This document shows, in pieces, positions 15,563 through 25,045 of a DNA stretch of 25,642 bases; position 1 is the stretch's first letter, and the number at the start of each line of letters is the position of its first letter. The stretch covers positions 1 through 25,642 of the forward strand of contig NBML01000010.1 of the NCBI GenBank assembly GCA_002085465.1, in the 5' to 3' direction. Both the position numbers and the translations under genes were made by a program. A model generated the notes under the pieces. It was given only the letters and a program-made list of their open reading frames with translations, was not told the DNA's origin and made no database searches. The DNA is from Desulfobacteraceae bacterium 4572_89. GTDB lineage: Bacteria; Desulfobacterota; Desulfobacteria; Desulfobacterales; Desulfobacteraceae.

Positions 15563-17524
15563 ATGGCATTACCTAACAAACCTATTGGAGAACTTAAGGC
15601 GGAAAGAGACCCAAAGGTTGAAAAAAGAGACGTTGATGTTCTGATCATCGGTGGCGGTATGGCAGCATGCGGAACAGCATTTGAAATTAAAAAATGGGCA
15701 AGCGACGACACATCAATCCTTCTTTGTGACAAAGCAGCCCTGGAAAGATCAGGAGCAGTAGCCCAGGGCCTTTCTGCCATCAATACGTACATTGGTGATA
15801 ACAAACCAGAAGATTACGTACGCATGGTTAGAAATGACCTCATGGGTATTGTACGAGAAGACCTTATCTTTGATCTGGGTCGTCATGTGGATGATTCTGT
15901 ACATCTTTTCGAAGAATGGGGACTTCCTGTATGGAAAAAAACCGATGACGGCAAAAACCTTGACGGTAAAAAAGGTCTTAAAGCCGGCAGCCTCAAAGAT
16001 GGAGCCACTCCGGTCCGTACTGGTAAGTGGCAGATCATGATCAATGGTGAATCCTACAAGAGAATCGTTGCCGAAGCAGGTAAAAAAGCCCTTGGGGAAG
16101 AAAACATCATTGAAAGATGTTTTATTGTTGAACTCCTCAACGACAAGGATGATCCCAACAGAGTTGCCGGTGCCGTTGGTTTCTCTCTACGGGAAAACAT
16201 CGTTTATATCATCAAGGCAAAAGTCATGATGGTAGCCTGTGGCGGTGCGGTTAACATTTACCAGCCCCGTTCAGTCGGAGAGGGTAAGGGCCGCGCCTGG
16301 TATCCAGTATGGAATGCCGGTTCCACCTATACAATGGCAGTTCGAGCAGGTGCTGAGCTTTCCATGATGGAAAACCGTTTCACCCCTGCCCGTTTTAAAG
16401 ATGGTTACGGCCCTGTTGGTGCATGGTTCCTGCTTTTTAAAGCCCAGACCGTTAATGGCCTTGGTGAAAACTATGCTGCTTCTGACGATGCAAAGGCAGA
16501 ACTTGAAAAATATGCTCCCTATGGAACTGCAGCTGTTACTCCTACCTGCCTGAGAAATCATCTAATGATGAAAGAATACAAGGAAGGCCGTGGTCCCATT
16601 ATCATGAAAACTTCCGACGCCCTTGCTAAACTGGGCGAAACCATGAGCAAAAAAGAACTCAAACACCTTGAGTCTGAAGCCTGGGAAGATTTTCTTGATA
16701 TGACCTGCGGTCAGGCAAACCTCTGGTGCGCCACCAATACAGAGCCTGAGTTTAAAGACTCGGAAATCATGCCCACAGAACCCTACCTGCTGGGCTCCCA
16801 TTCAGGCTGCTGCGGCATCTGGTGTTCAGGTCCAGAAGAAGACTGGGTACCTGACAGCTACAAATGGGGTTACAACAGAATGACCACTGTCAACGGTCTG
16901 TTTACTGCGGGTGACGGCGTGGGCTGTTCAGGCCATAAATTCTCCTCCGGTTCCCATGCAGAAGGCCGTATTGTTGCAAAGTCCATGCTCCAGTATCTTG
17001 AAAAAGAAGGGGACAAGGTAACCGGCTTCAAAGAAACAGATGAAGAGCTTGTTGATTTTGTTTACAAACCAGTCAGAACCTACTTTGAACATTGTGAATA
17101 TTCCACAGATGAGACAGTCAACCCCCATTATTGCAAACCAGCGGGCATGGCAATGCGTCTGATGAAAATGACCAATGAGTATGGTGGTGGAACAGCCACT
17201 TATTACATGACCTCGGGCAAAGCCCTTGAAATTCTCATGGAAAACTTTGAATACTTCCGTGAAGACCTTGAGCAAATTGCTGCAGGTGATCTGCATGAAC
17301 TATTGAGAGCATGGGAAATCAACCATCGCCTCTACACGGTTCAGGCCCATACCCGTCATATTCAGTACCGCGAAGAATCAAGGTATCCTGGTTTCTACTA
17401 CAGGGGTGACCACATGGGGCAGAATGACGAAGACTGGTTCTGCTTTACCAACTCTACATATGACAAAGCAACCAATGAATGGTCATTAAAAAAAGTTCCT
17501 TACATTAAGATCATTTCCGACTAG
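15563..17524 (+). CDS. aprA: Adenylylsulfate reductase alpha subunit (FAD)
   Basis: This is the catalytic subunit of dissimilatory APS reductase: the AMP-sulfite adduct forms at the flavin and sulfite is released. The 653-residue product belongs to the fumarate reductase/succinate dehydrogenase flavoprotein superfamily. It has an FAD-binding DVLIIGGGMAACGTAFEI near residues 24-42, a conserved SGAVAQGLSAINTY loop, a tetracysteine-rich LGSHSGCCGIWCSGPEEDW segment, and GLFTAGDGVGCSGHKFSSGSHAEGR near the second FAD contact. Length is that expected for sulfate-reducer AprA. GGAGG lies 8 nt before the ATG. A strong intrinsic terminator follows, so aprBA is a discrete unit separate from qmo. Confidence 0.99.
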   Translation: MALPNKPIGELKAERDPKVEKRDVDVLIIGGGMAACGTAFEIKKWASDDTSILLCDKAALERSGAVAQGLSAINTYIGDNKPEDYVRMVRNDLMGIVREDLIFDLGRHVDDSVHLFEEWGLPVWKKTDDGKNLDGKKGLKAGSLKDGATPVRTGKWQIMINGESYKRIVAEAGKKALGEENIIERCFIVELLNDKDDPNRVAGAVGFSLRENIVYIIKAKVMMVACGGAVNIYQPRSVGEGKGRAWYPVWNAGSTYTMAVRAGAELSMMENRFTPARFKDGYGPVGAWFLLFKAQTVNGLGENYAASDDAKAELEKYAPYGTAAVTPTCLRNHLMMKEYKEGRGPIIMKTSDALAKLGETMSKKELKHLESEAWEDFLDMTCGQANLWCATNTEPEFKDSEIMPTEPYLLGSHSGCCGIWCSGPEEDWVPDSYKWGYNRMTTVNGLFTAGDGVGCSGHKFSSGSHAEGRIVAKSMLQYLEKEGDKVTGFKETDEELVDFVYKPVRTYFEHCEYSTDETVNPHYCKPAGMAMRLMKMTNEYGGGTATYYMTSGKALEILMENFEYFREDLEQIAAGDLHELLRAWEINHRLYTVQAHTRHIQYREESRYPGFYYRGDHMGQNDEDWFCFTNSTYDKATNEWSLKKVPYIKIISD

Positions 17525-17566
17525 TGTGTAAAGAAGATTTTAATAAAGTAAGCGTTTTGTAATAAT

Positions 17567-17605
17567 AACCTCCAGGTGCTGATATCCAGTGCCTGGAGGT
17601 TTTTT
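17567..17605 (+). terminator. Intrinsic terminator of aprBA
   Basis: ACCTCCAGG (17568-17576) pairs perfectly with CCTGGAGGT (17592-17600) around a 15-nt loop, followed by a run of six T. It begins 43 nt after the aprA stop. Confidence 0.93.
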
Positions 17606-17725
17606 CAAATTGCAGGCCTTTGGTCTTCTTCTTTCTGTTTGATCTTCTTACCTATCTCCTGTTTTGTAAAGGTATAAACCGACATTGCCTGGTCAGGTCT
17701 GTATGGTTAGAAAACAGGAGAAAGG

Positions 17726-17794
17726 ATGCCGGAAAATACTCCAAGGGGCCGTCGCCCCGGAGTTTGGCATGCACCAATAACAAGAATACACTAG
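17726..17794 (+). promoter_or_regulatory. Possible leader ORF and hairpin upstream of qmoA
   Basis: A 22-codon ORF starting MPENTPRGRRPG has its own AGGAG at good spacing (17716-17720; ATG 17726) and stops at 17794, 27 nt before qmoA. Inside it, ACTCC and GGGGC (17738-17742, 17745-17749) pair with GCCCC and GGAGT (17754-17763) around a CGTC loop. The AA at 17743-17744 is bulged, giving a 10-bp G/C-rich hairpin with no U-run. Translation of the ORF would open the hairpin. The role as a leader peptide is inference. The rest of the 216-bp gap (17606-17821) shows no strong promoter; a TATAAA at 17673-17678 has no good -35. Confidence 0.4.
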
Positions 17795-17821
17795 ACATAA
17801 CTCAAATGCACGGAGGAAAGC

Positions 17822-19096
17822 ATGACAACAGATAATTCAGCTCCGGTAAGTGGAAGCATCATGGTGGTTGGTGGTGGAATCAGTGGCCTGACAACTGCCC
17901 TGGAAGCTGCCGAAGTGGGGTATGAGGTCTTCCTTGTGGAAAAGGAAGCCTCCCTTGGCGGAAGAGTATCCCAGCTCAAACACTATTTTCCCAAACTTTG
18001 CCCGCCAACATGTGGGCTTGAAATCAATTACAGGCGAATCAAGGACAATAAAAATATCAAAGTATTCACCATGTCTGAAGTGCAGAAAGTGGAAGGCAAT
18101 CCCGGCGATTATACGGTTACCTTAAAAACAGCTCCCAGATATGTCAATGAAAACTGCACTGCCTGCGGTGAATGCGCCAAAGTCTGTGAAACTGAAATTT
18201 CCAATGAGTTCAACTTTGGCATGGACCGCAGAAAAGCAGCCTATCTTCCCCACAACATGGCATTCCCCCAGAGATATATTATGGATACTGCCATGGGCAC
18301 CGATGACAGGGACAGGGTGATAGAAGCATGTAAATATGATGCCATTGACTTTGACATGGAAGAAAAAAATATTGACCTTAAAGTAGGCGCCATTGTCTGG
18401 AATACAGGCTGGCAGCCCTATGATGCCACTAAAATTGACAACCTTGGTTTTGGCAGATACCAGAATATCGTAACCAATATGATGCTGGAAAGAATGGCAT
18501 CCATCAATGGTCCAACAGATGGAAAAATCATCCGTCCGTCCGATGACAAGGCACCGGCAACAATTGCCTTTGCACAATGCGCAGGCTCCAGGGATGAAAA
18601 TCATCTTCCCTATTGCTCTTATATCTGCTGCATGGCTTCCTTGAAACATGCCACCTACCTGAGAGAACAATATCCGGAAGCAAAGATTTATATTTATTAT
18701 ATTGATCTTAGAACTCCGGGTCTGAAATATGAAAAATTCTATGCAAACCTCAAGCAGGATGAAAATATTTTCTTTATAAAAGGCAAAGTGGCTGAGGTCA
18801 GTGAAGAATCTGGAACCGGCAATATCAACCTGGTTGCCGAAGATACCATTACCGGTGAAAAGGTCAGACAGACAGTGGACCTGCTGGTGCTTGCAACGGG
18901 CATGCAGCCCGCAGCAGCCATTGATAAACCCAATGCAGACCTGAACTATAATGAAGAAGGTTTTATCATGAATGACTTTTCCAAAGGCGGAATGTTCGCA
19001 GCTGGCTGTGCAAATAAGCCTGCCGATGTTGTAACATCTAACCAGAATGCCACTGGAATGGCTCTCAAGGCCATTCAGACCCTTGTAAGGAGGTAA
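17822..19096 (+). CDS. qmoA: Quinone-interacting oxidoreductase complex subunit QmoA
   Basis: QmoA is a soluble HdrA-related flavoprotein of the Qmo complex, which carries electrons between the menaquinone pool and APS reductase. The 424-residue product shows the N-terminal FAD motif VVGGGISG (15-22) with the following VFLVEKEASLGGR, then CPPTCG (C60, C64), a CxxCxxCxxxC cluster motif at C112, C115, C118 and C122, and a second dinucleotide region ending MFAAGCANKPADVVTSNQNATGMALKAI. GGAGG precedes the ATG. Its last two sense codons, AGG AGG, double as the ribosome-binding site of qmoB 11 nt further on, tying translation of the two genes. Confidence 0.97.
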   Translation: MTTDNSAPVSGSIMVVGGGISGLTTALEAAEVGYEVFLVEKEASLGGRVSQLKHYFPKLCPPTCGLEINYRRIKDNKNIKVFTMSEVQKVEGNPGDYTVTLKTAPRYVNENCTACGECAKVCETEISNEFNFGMDRRKAAYLPHNMAFPQRYIMDTAMGTDDRDRVIEACKYDAIDFDMEEKNIDLKVGAIVWNTGWQPYDATKIDNLGFGRYQNIVTNMMLERMASINGPTDGKIIRPSDDKAPATIAFAQCAGSRDENHLPYCSYICCMASLKHATYLREQYPEAKIYIYYIDLRTPGLKYEKFYANLKQDENIFFIKGKVAEVSEESGTGNINLVAEDTITGEKVRQTVDLLVLATGMQPAAAIDKPNADLNYNEEGFIMNDFSKGGMFAAGCANKPADVVTSNQNATGMALKAIQTLVRR

Positions 19097-19104
19097 CGAA
19101 AACC

Positions 19105-21441
19105 ATGGATAAAAAATACGGCGTATATATATGCACAGGCTGTGGAATCGGCGACACCCTGGACATGGAAGATCTGGTAGAAGTTCCCGAGGAAGAGGGA
19201 GTCAACTGCACCACCCATCCCTTCCTGTGCTCAAAGGAAGGAGTGGAACTTATCCAGAAGGATGTTGATGAAGGCAAAGTAAATGCCATGGTAATCGGGG
19301 CATGCTCCCGACGTGTCAACTTTGATGTATTTAACTTTAACGGGTGTATTGTTGAAAGAACCAACTTGAGAGAAGGGGTTGTATGGCCCCATTCACGGGA
19401 GGCATATCCTGCCCTTACTGAAGACCAGAAAGATGACGAAGAACATTTTGATCCCATCCAGATGAAGGCTGAGGACTATATTAAAATGGGCATGATCCGA
19501 GTTGAAAAAGTAAAACTGCCCGAACCCTTTAAAACGGAAACTTTTTCCAGAAAAATCCTGGTCCTGGGAGGCGGTGTTACAGGCATGTCAGCCGCCCTTG
19601 ATGCAGCCAAAACCGGTTATGAGGTCACCATTGTTGAAAAAACAGATACCCTTGGCGGATACGCAGGCAAACTCAGGAGCCAGATGCCGGTAGTAGAACC
19701 ATTTGAATCCCTCCAAGCCCCAGTGGTTGAGAGTCTGATCCAGGAGGTCCAGGGTTTTTCTAATATTGAAGTAAAAACCAATTGTGAAGTTGCCCGTATT
19801 GCCGGCCAGCCCGGCGAATTCACTGTGACCTTTAAAAAACCAGGCGAAAAAATTCCCTTTGACGTTCCCTTTCCCCTGCCCGAAGAGATGCTGATGGATG
19901 AAAATGGTAAGGAACTGGATGCAGAAGCTGCCCATGCCAAATATCTTGAATACAATGAAGGCAAAAACGATATACTTCAGCTGGATCCAAACGGCCTGCT
20001 CTATGGTGCTGTGGTCCTGGCCGCTGGCTGGAGACCTGCCGTGCTTGAAGGCGAGGCCTATGAACACCTTGGATTAAACCTTGATAATGTGGTTACCAAC
20101 GATGAATTTGAAATGATTGCTGCCAAGGGTAAAATTTTAAGACCTTCCGATGGTAAAGAAGCAAAAAATGTTGTGTTTATCCAGTCCCCTGGCAAGGATG
20201 AAGATGATGCTGACTTTGAATATTGCGGTTCCGTTACCAGCCAGGTGGCTTTAAAACAGGCTAAATATGTGAGGGAAGATTATGAAGACGGTAAAGCCTA
20301 TGTGATTTACCAGCACATGAGAACCCCTGGCCTCCAGGAATATTTTTATAAAAGCATGCAGCAGGATGATGGTGTTTTCATGACAAAAGGAGCGGTTACA
20401 GAAGTTGCGCAGCAGGGTGACGGGATTGCTGTAACTGCCACTAATACGCTTTTGGGTGAAAACCTGGCCATCAAGGCAGACATGGTTGTGGTTGCCGGCG
20501 GTATGGTACCGGTTACCAAGGATGATCCTGTTGTCAACCTGGCCTATCGCCAGGGACCAGGGTTCAGGGACAATGATATTTTCGGTCAGTATGCAGACTC
20601 CAATTATATCTGCTTTCCCTATGAAACCCAGCGAACAGGTATCTATGCTGCAGGCAGTATAAGACGGGCCATGACCATTGAAGAATCCATGGAAGATGCA
20701 ACTGGTGCAGCCCTTAAGGCCATCCAATGTATTGAAAGTTCCAACCGGGGCATGGCAGTTCATCCCAGATCCGGTGATATGACCTATCCGGATTTCTTTT
20801 TCCAGAGATGTACCCAGTGTAAGCGGTGCACGGTTGAGTGTCCCTTTGGAGCCCTTGATGATGATGAAAAAGGAACTCCCAATATTAATCCGACCCGGTG
20901 CAGAAGATGCGGTACCTGCATGGGTGCATGTCCTGAAAGGATTATAACCTTTTCCGATTATACCATTGACTCCATTGGTTCCCAGGTAAAGGCTATTGGC
21001 GTACCATCGGAAGATGATTATGAGGAACCGCCCTTCAGGTTCCTGGCCCTGGTCTGTGAGAATGATGCATTCCCAGCCCTGGATATGGTGGGTATGAACC
21101 GCATCGACTATTCTCCCAATGTCCGGTTTATCCCGGTTCGCTGTCTTGGTTCTGTGAATGTAATATGGATCAAGGATGCACTGGCCCAGGGCATGGACGG
21201 AGTTATCCTCATTGGATGTAAACATGGGGATGATTACCAGTGTCATTTTATGAAAGGCTCTGAGCTTGCTGAAATCCGGGTGAAAAAAATCGGTGATGCC
21301 CTTTCAAGTCTTGCACTTGAAGAAGAGCGTGTGGCCTTTACAGAAATTGCCATTGATGAATATGACAAGCTTCCTGAAATCATTAATGCCTTTGTTGAAA
21401 AAGTTGAAGACATGGGACCCAACCCGTTCAAAGGATTCTAA
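19105..21441 (+). CDS. qmoB: Quinone-interacting oxidoreductase complex subunit QmoB
   Basis: QmoB is the larger HdrA-like flavoprotein of the complex. The 778-residue product has an N-terminal domain with YICTGCGIGDTLD and GACSRR, the FAD motif VLGGGVTGMSAALDAAKTGYEV (from about 153), two ferredoxin-type [4Fe-4S] motifs (CTQCKRCTVECP and CRRCGTCMGACP, about 570-615), and a C-terminal MvhD-like domain with cysteines in LVCENDA, VRCLGS, IGCKHGDDYQCHF. The HdrA-plus-MvhD-like fusion is the normal arrangement of QmoB and suggests an additional electron entry or transfer site. It lies 8 nt after qmoA and 36 nt before qmoC. Confidence 0.97.
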   Translation: MDKKYGVYICTGCGIGDTLDMEDLVEVPEEEGVNCTTHPFLCSKEGVELIQKDVDEGKVNAMVIGACSRRVNFDVFNFNGCIVERTNLREGVVWPHSREAYPALTEDQKDDEEHFDPIQMKAEDYIKMGMIRVEKVKLPEPFKTETFSRKILVLGGGVTGMSAALDAAKTGYEVTIVEKTDTLGGYAGKLRSQMPVVEPFESLQAPVVESLIQEVQGFSNIEVKTNCEVARIAGQPGEFTVTFKKPGEKIPFDVPFPLPEEMLMDENGKELDAEAAHAKYLEYNEGKNDILQLDPNGLLYGAVVLAAGWRPAVLEGEAYEHLGLNLDNVVTNDEFEMIAAKGKILRPSDGKEAKNVVFIQSPGKDEDDADFEYCGSVTSQVALKQAKYVREDYEDGKAYVIYQHMRTPGLQEYFYKSMQQDDGVFMTKGAVTEVAQQGDGIAVTATNTLLGENLAIKADMVVVAGGMVPVTKDDPVVNLAYRQGPGFRDNDIFGQYADSNYICFPYETQRTGIYAAGSIRRAMTIEESMEDATGAALKAIQCIESSNRGMAVHPRSGDMTYPDFFFQRCTQCKRCTVECPFGALDDDEKGTPNINPTRCRRCGTCMGACPERIITFSDYTIDSIGSQVKAIGVPSEDDYEEPPFRFLALVCENDAFPALDMVGMNRIDYSPNVRFIPVRCLGSVNVIWIKDALAQGMDGVILIGCKHGDDYQCHFMKGSELAEIRVKKIGDALSSLALEEERVAFTEIAIDEYDKLPEIINAFVEKVEDMGPNPFKGF

Positions 21442-21477
21442 TGTCATTATACCAAAATTATATGGAGGTATCCTATT

Positions 21478-22662
21478 ATGACTGTTAAATATCTTGCTCA
21501 ACCTGATCTTGAATTTATTGCCCAGATAAAAGGGCTTGGCGGAGACACCCTGAAAAAGTGTTATCAATGTGCGACATGCTCGGTTGCCTGTCCCATTGCA
21601 CCGGAAGACAGCCCTTTTCCTAGAAAAGAGATGATTGCCGCTTCCTGGGGATTAAAAGACAAATTGATCAGCAATGGTGATATCTGGCTTTGCCATCAAT
21701 GTGGTGATTGTACAGACCTTTGCCCCAGGGGTGCAGCTCCCGGTGATGTTCTGGCTGCTGTAAGGTCTGCCGCCATCACAGAATATGCACAGCCCAAAAT
21801 ACTGGCCAATGCCATCAATGATCCCAAAAAACTACCCTGGCTCATTGGTATTCCAGCCATCTGGTTTGCAATCCTTGCCTATATCACCATGGCCCAGGCC
21901 GATGTAATGACAAAAATATTCAATATATTTGGAATTGCATGGTCCCATGCCCATGAAGGCGGGGACCACGTTATTGCCCAGGCAAATTTCTTTTCAACCT
22001 GGTTTGTTGATCTTACCTTTGTTCCCACAGCCACTGCTGTTGTGCTGATCTTCTTTTTCAGTCTAAAGCGATTTCTGAATGATATCCATGAAAATGCTGT
22101 TCTTGAAGGGAAAACAGATAAGACAACCCTGAATTACAAAGAATTTTTCCAGGCACTTTTAAAAGTCATTCCCACTGTGCTCAAACATGAAAAATTCAAT
22201 GAATGCGAATCCAACAAAGACCGCGCCACACCCCATATGATGGTTCTGTTTTCATTTATCGGCCTTTTCATTGTTACGGCTATTTTCTTTATTGTACTCT
22301 ATGCATTCCAGACACCCGGACCCTATTCTCAGCTGAATCCTGTGAAATGGCTTGCCAATATTTCAGGTGTTGCCCTGGTAATCGGTTCTGGTCTGATGAT
22401 TAAAAACAGGATGGATAATAAAGACCAGGTTTCCACCTATAAGGACTGGTTTATATTAGTCCTTATCTTTTCCCTTGGTCTGACGGGTATGCTTTCCGAA
22501 ATGGCACGGTTGGCACATTTACAATTCATTTCATATACCTTTTATTACCTGCATTTGATTGCCATATTTAATTTGTTTGCATATCTACCCTTTTCAAAAA
22601 TGGCACATCTTGTTTATAGACTGACAGCAATGACCTATGCAGAATACGGGAATAGAAAATAA
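21478..22662 (+). CDS. qmoC: Quinone-interacting oxidoreductase complex membrane subunit QmoC
   Basis: QmoC anchors the complex in the cytoplasmic membrane and exchanges electrons with menaquinone. The 394-residue product joins an HdrC-like iron-sulfur domain (CYQCATCSVACP from C28; CHQCGDCTDLCP near 72-83) to an HdrE/NarI-like cytochrome b domain. That domain has about six hydrophobic spans: LIGIPAIWFAILAYI, VPTATAVVLIFFFSL, VLFSFIGLFIVTAIFFIVLY, ISGVALVIGSGLMI, WFILVLIFSLGLTGML and YTFYYLHLIAIFNLFAYL. Histidines in or next to the spans can serve as heme ligands. GGAGG precedes the ATG. It is the last gene of qmoABC, followed by repeat copy 4 and a terminator. Confidence 0.97.
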   Translation: MTVKYLAQPDLEFIAQIKGLGGDTLKKCYQCATCSVACPIAPEDSPFPRKEMIAASWGLKDKLISNGDIWLCHQCGDCTDLCPRGAAPGDVLAAVRSAAITEYAQPKILANAINDPKKLPWLIGIPAIWFAILAYITMAQADVMTKIFNIFGIAWSHAHEGGDHVIAQANFFSTWFVDLTFVPTATAVVLIFFFSLKRFLNDIHENAVLEGKTDKTTLNYKEFFQALLKVIPTVLKHEKFNECESNKDRATPHMMVLFSFIGLFIVTAIFFIVLYAFQTPGPYSQLNPVKWLANISGVALVIGSGLMIKNRMDNKDQVSTYKDWFILVLIFSLGLTGMLSEMARLAHLQFISYTFYYLHLIAIFNLFAYLPFSKMAHLVYRLTAMTYAEYGNRK

Positions 22663-22690
22663 ATTGTAATACAATTTTTAAATCTGATTT

Positions 22691-23910
<1,220 letters not shown>

Positions 23911-23950
23911 TAAAGCAATCATTCAAACCGTACTGGTCTAAAATCCTTTA

Positions 23951-23993
23951 AAACAGCCATCTGAACTTTATAGTCACAGATGACTGTTTTTTT
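23951..23993 (+). terminator. Intrinsic terminator after leuB
   Basis: AAACAGCCATCTG (23951-23963) pairs with CAGATGACTGTTT (23977-23989) with one mismatch, followed by further T residues to 23993. It separates leuB from the toxin-antitoxin pair. Confidence 0.88.
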
Positions 23994-24016
23994 GATTCAA
24001 CAACGTATAAACTTTG

Positions 24017-24045
24017 TTGACACATCAAAATAACAATGTTATCTT
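24017..24045 (+). promoter_or_regulatory. Promoter and palindromic operator of the mazEF-like pair
   Basis: TTGACA (24017-24022), a 17-bp spacer and TATCTT (24040-24045) form a good sigma-70 promoter, with a predicted start about 33 nt before the antitoxin ATG. The inverted repeat ATAAC-AAT-GTTAT (24030-24042) overlaps the -10 box, as expected for an antitoxin operator. Autorepression is known for MazE/MazF families and inferred here. Confidence 0.7.
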
Positions 24046-24083
24046 TTGTTTAAACTATGTATATACAAAAAAAGGATCAGGCT

Positions 24084-24341
24084 ATGGAAATGATTATTAA
24101 AAAATGGGGTAACAGCCTTGCTGCACGAATTCCCATGCCCATCGCAAAAGCAACCGGGATTACTGTTGATCAAAAAATAACAATTGAGGCCAATAACGGA
24201 AAGATCATTATTACACCGGTGGTTGATGATATTGTATATAAACTTGATGATTTATTGAAGAACTGCCCTGAAAAAGCAGTAAAATTGGATGACGAGGACC
24301 AAGCCTGGTTAAATGATGAACCGGTTGGGAAGGAATGGTAA
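24084..24341 (+). CDS. mazE: MazE-like antitoxin (AbrB-fold)
   Basis: The 85-residue product has the AbrB/MazE swapped-hairpin DNA-binding pattern at its start: MEMIIKKWGNSLAARIPMPIAKATGI, then DQKITIEANNGKIIITPV. It ends in an acidic tail (KLDDEDQAWLNDEPVGKEW) that in MazE relatives wraps and blocks the toxin. The ATG at 24084 is chosen over an upstream in-frame ATG at 24057 because AAGGA precedes it at about 8 nt, and because the family N-terminus begins there. It overlaps the toxin gene at TAATG, which is typical of translationally coupled toxin-antitoxin pairs. Activity is inferred from family and context. Confidence 0.88.
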   Translation: MEMIIKKWGNSLAARIPMPIAKATGITVDQKITIEANNGKIIITPVVDDIVYKLDDLLKNCPEKAVKLDDEDQAWLNDEPVGKEW

Positions 24342-24673
24342 TGTATCTTCCCAAACGTGGTGACATAGTATGGACAAATTTTGATCCTGCTGCCGGTTAT
24401 GAACAAAAAGGGAAAAGGCCGGCTTTGATTCTTTCCCCTGCTAATTTCAATAAAGTATTTGGTCTGGCCCTGGCAGCACCAATCACAAGCCGAGCGCGTG
24501 GTCATGCTTTTGAAACCGATTTAAATGACCCCAACATTAAAATAAAGGGTGTTGTTCTATGTCAACAAATCAAAATGATTGATTTTAAAGAGCGGGGGTT
24601 ACAATATGTAGCCAAGGCTCCTGGAGAAGTCTTAAACGAAGTATTAGGCAAAGCACGGACTATTCTGGAATAA
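24341..24673 (+). CDS. mazF: MazF/PemK-like endoribonuclease toxin
   Basis: MazF toxins cleave single-stranded mRNA at short motifs. The 110-residue product has the family landmarks GDIVWTNFDPAAGYEQKGKRPALILSP (beta strand, loop and basic patch), LALAAPITSRARGHAFETDL and GVVLCQQIKMIDFKERGL. Length is typical. A second ATG six bases upstream (24335) is possible, but AAGGA sits 6 nt before 24341 and directly abuts 24335, so 24341 is preferred. That start overlaps the antitoxin stop as TAATG. It is adjacent to the cognate antitoxin with a shared promoter. Sequence specificity cannot be read from the sequence. Confidence 0.9.
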   Translation: MYLPKRGDIVWTNFDPAAGYEQKGKRPALILSPANFNKVFGLALAAPITSRARGHAFETDLNDPNIKIKGVVLCQQIKMIDFKERGLQYVAKAPGEVLNEVLGKARTILE

Positions 24674-24795
24674 ATTGTGCTGAGGGGATAATTGATTTAA
24701 GAAGGCAACTCAGTTGGGTCATCGTCATGCACTGCAATATTCTCAAGGCAATCTGTTTTATCCAAATAAGATTTCAACAAACTGTTAAAACACAA

Positions 24796-24829
24796 AAGAG
24801 GGTATCTGATTTTTATCAGATACCCTCTT
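24796..24829 (-). terminator. Terminator of the tRNA-Val-tRNA-Asp unit
   Basis: A perfect 15-bp stem, AAGAGGGTATCTGAT (24796-24810) with its complement at 24815-24829, encloses a 4-nt loop. On the minus strand it lies 8 nt past tRNA-Asp and runs into TTTTGTGTTTT. It could also end plus-strand transcription from mazF, though the plus-side tail (TTTATATT) is weaker. Confidence 0.85.
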
Positions 24830-24836
24830 TATATTG

Positions 24837-24914
24837 TGGCGGGAGTGACGAGACTCGAACTCGCGACCTCTTGCGTGACAGGCAAGCGTTCTAACCAAAC
24901 TGAACTACACCCCC
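24837..24914 (-). tRNA. tRNA-Asp, anticodon GTC
   Basis: This is a complete cloverleaf on the minus strand, 78 nt with encoded CCA. The acceptor GGGGGTG pairs with CACTCCC (one G-U), the D arm is GTTC/GAAC, the anticodon stem CTTGC/GCAAG encloses the loop CTGTCAC (anticodon GTC), and the T arm is GCGAG-TTCGAGT-CTCGT. It is second in a two-tRNA transcript, 14 nt after tRNA-Val. Confidence 0.96.
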
Positions 24915-24928
24915 GAATACACTGTTTT

Positions 24929-25004
24929 TGGTGGGCGATGCAGGGCTTGAACCTGCGACTTCAACCTTGTAAGGGTTGCACTCTCCCAGCTGAGTTAATC
25001 GCCC
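24929..25004 (-). tRNA. tRNA-Val, anticodon TAC
   Basis: This is a complete cloverleaf on the minus strand, 76 nt with encoded CCA. The acceptor GGGCGAT pairs with ATCGCCC, the anticodon stem CAACC/GGTTG encloses the loop CTTACAA (anticodon TAC), and the T arm is GCAGG-TTCAAGC-CCTGC. It is first in the tRNA-Val-tRNA-Asp unit, just downstream of a near-consensus promoter. Confidence 0.96.
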
Positions 25005-25016
25005 AAAAGCAGGCAG

Positions 25017-25045
25017 GTTATATCAATTCTAAAAATTAGTGTCAA
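25017..25045 (-). promoter_or_regulatory. Promoter of the tRNA-Val-tRNA-Asp unit
   Basis: On the minus strand TTGACA (25040-25045), a 17-bp spacer and TATAAC (25017-25022) form a near-consensus sigma-70 promoter. Its predicted start lies about 5 nt before the tRNA-Val 5' end. Confidence 0.88.

Noticed and set aside
20251..21246. Minus-strand open frame of 331 codons opposite qmoB
   Set aside because: It is antisense to a conserved gene, with no ribosome-binding site or motif.
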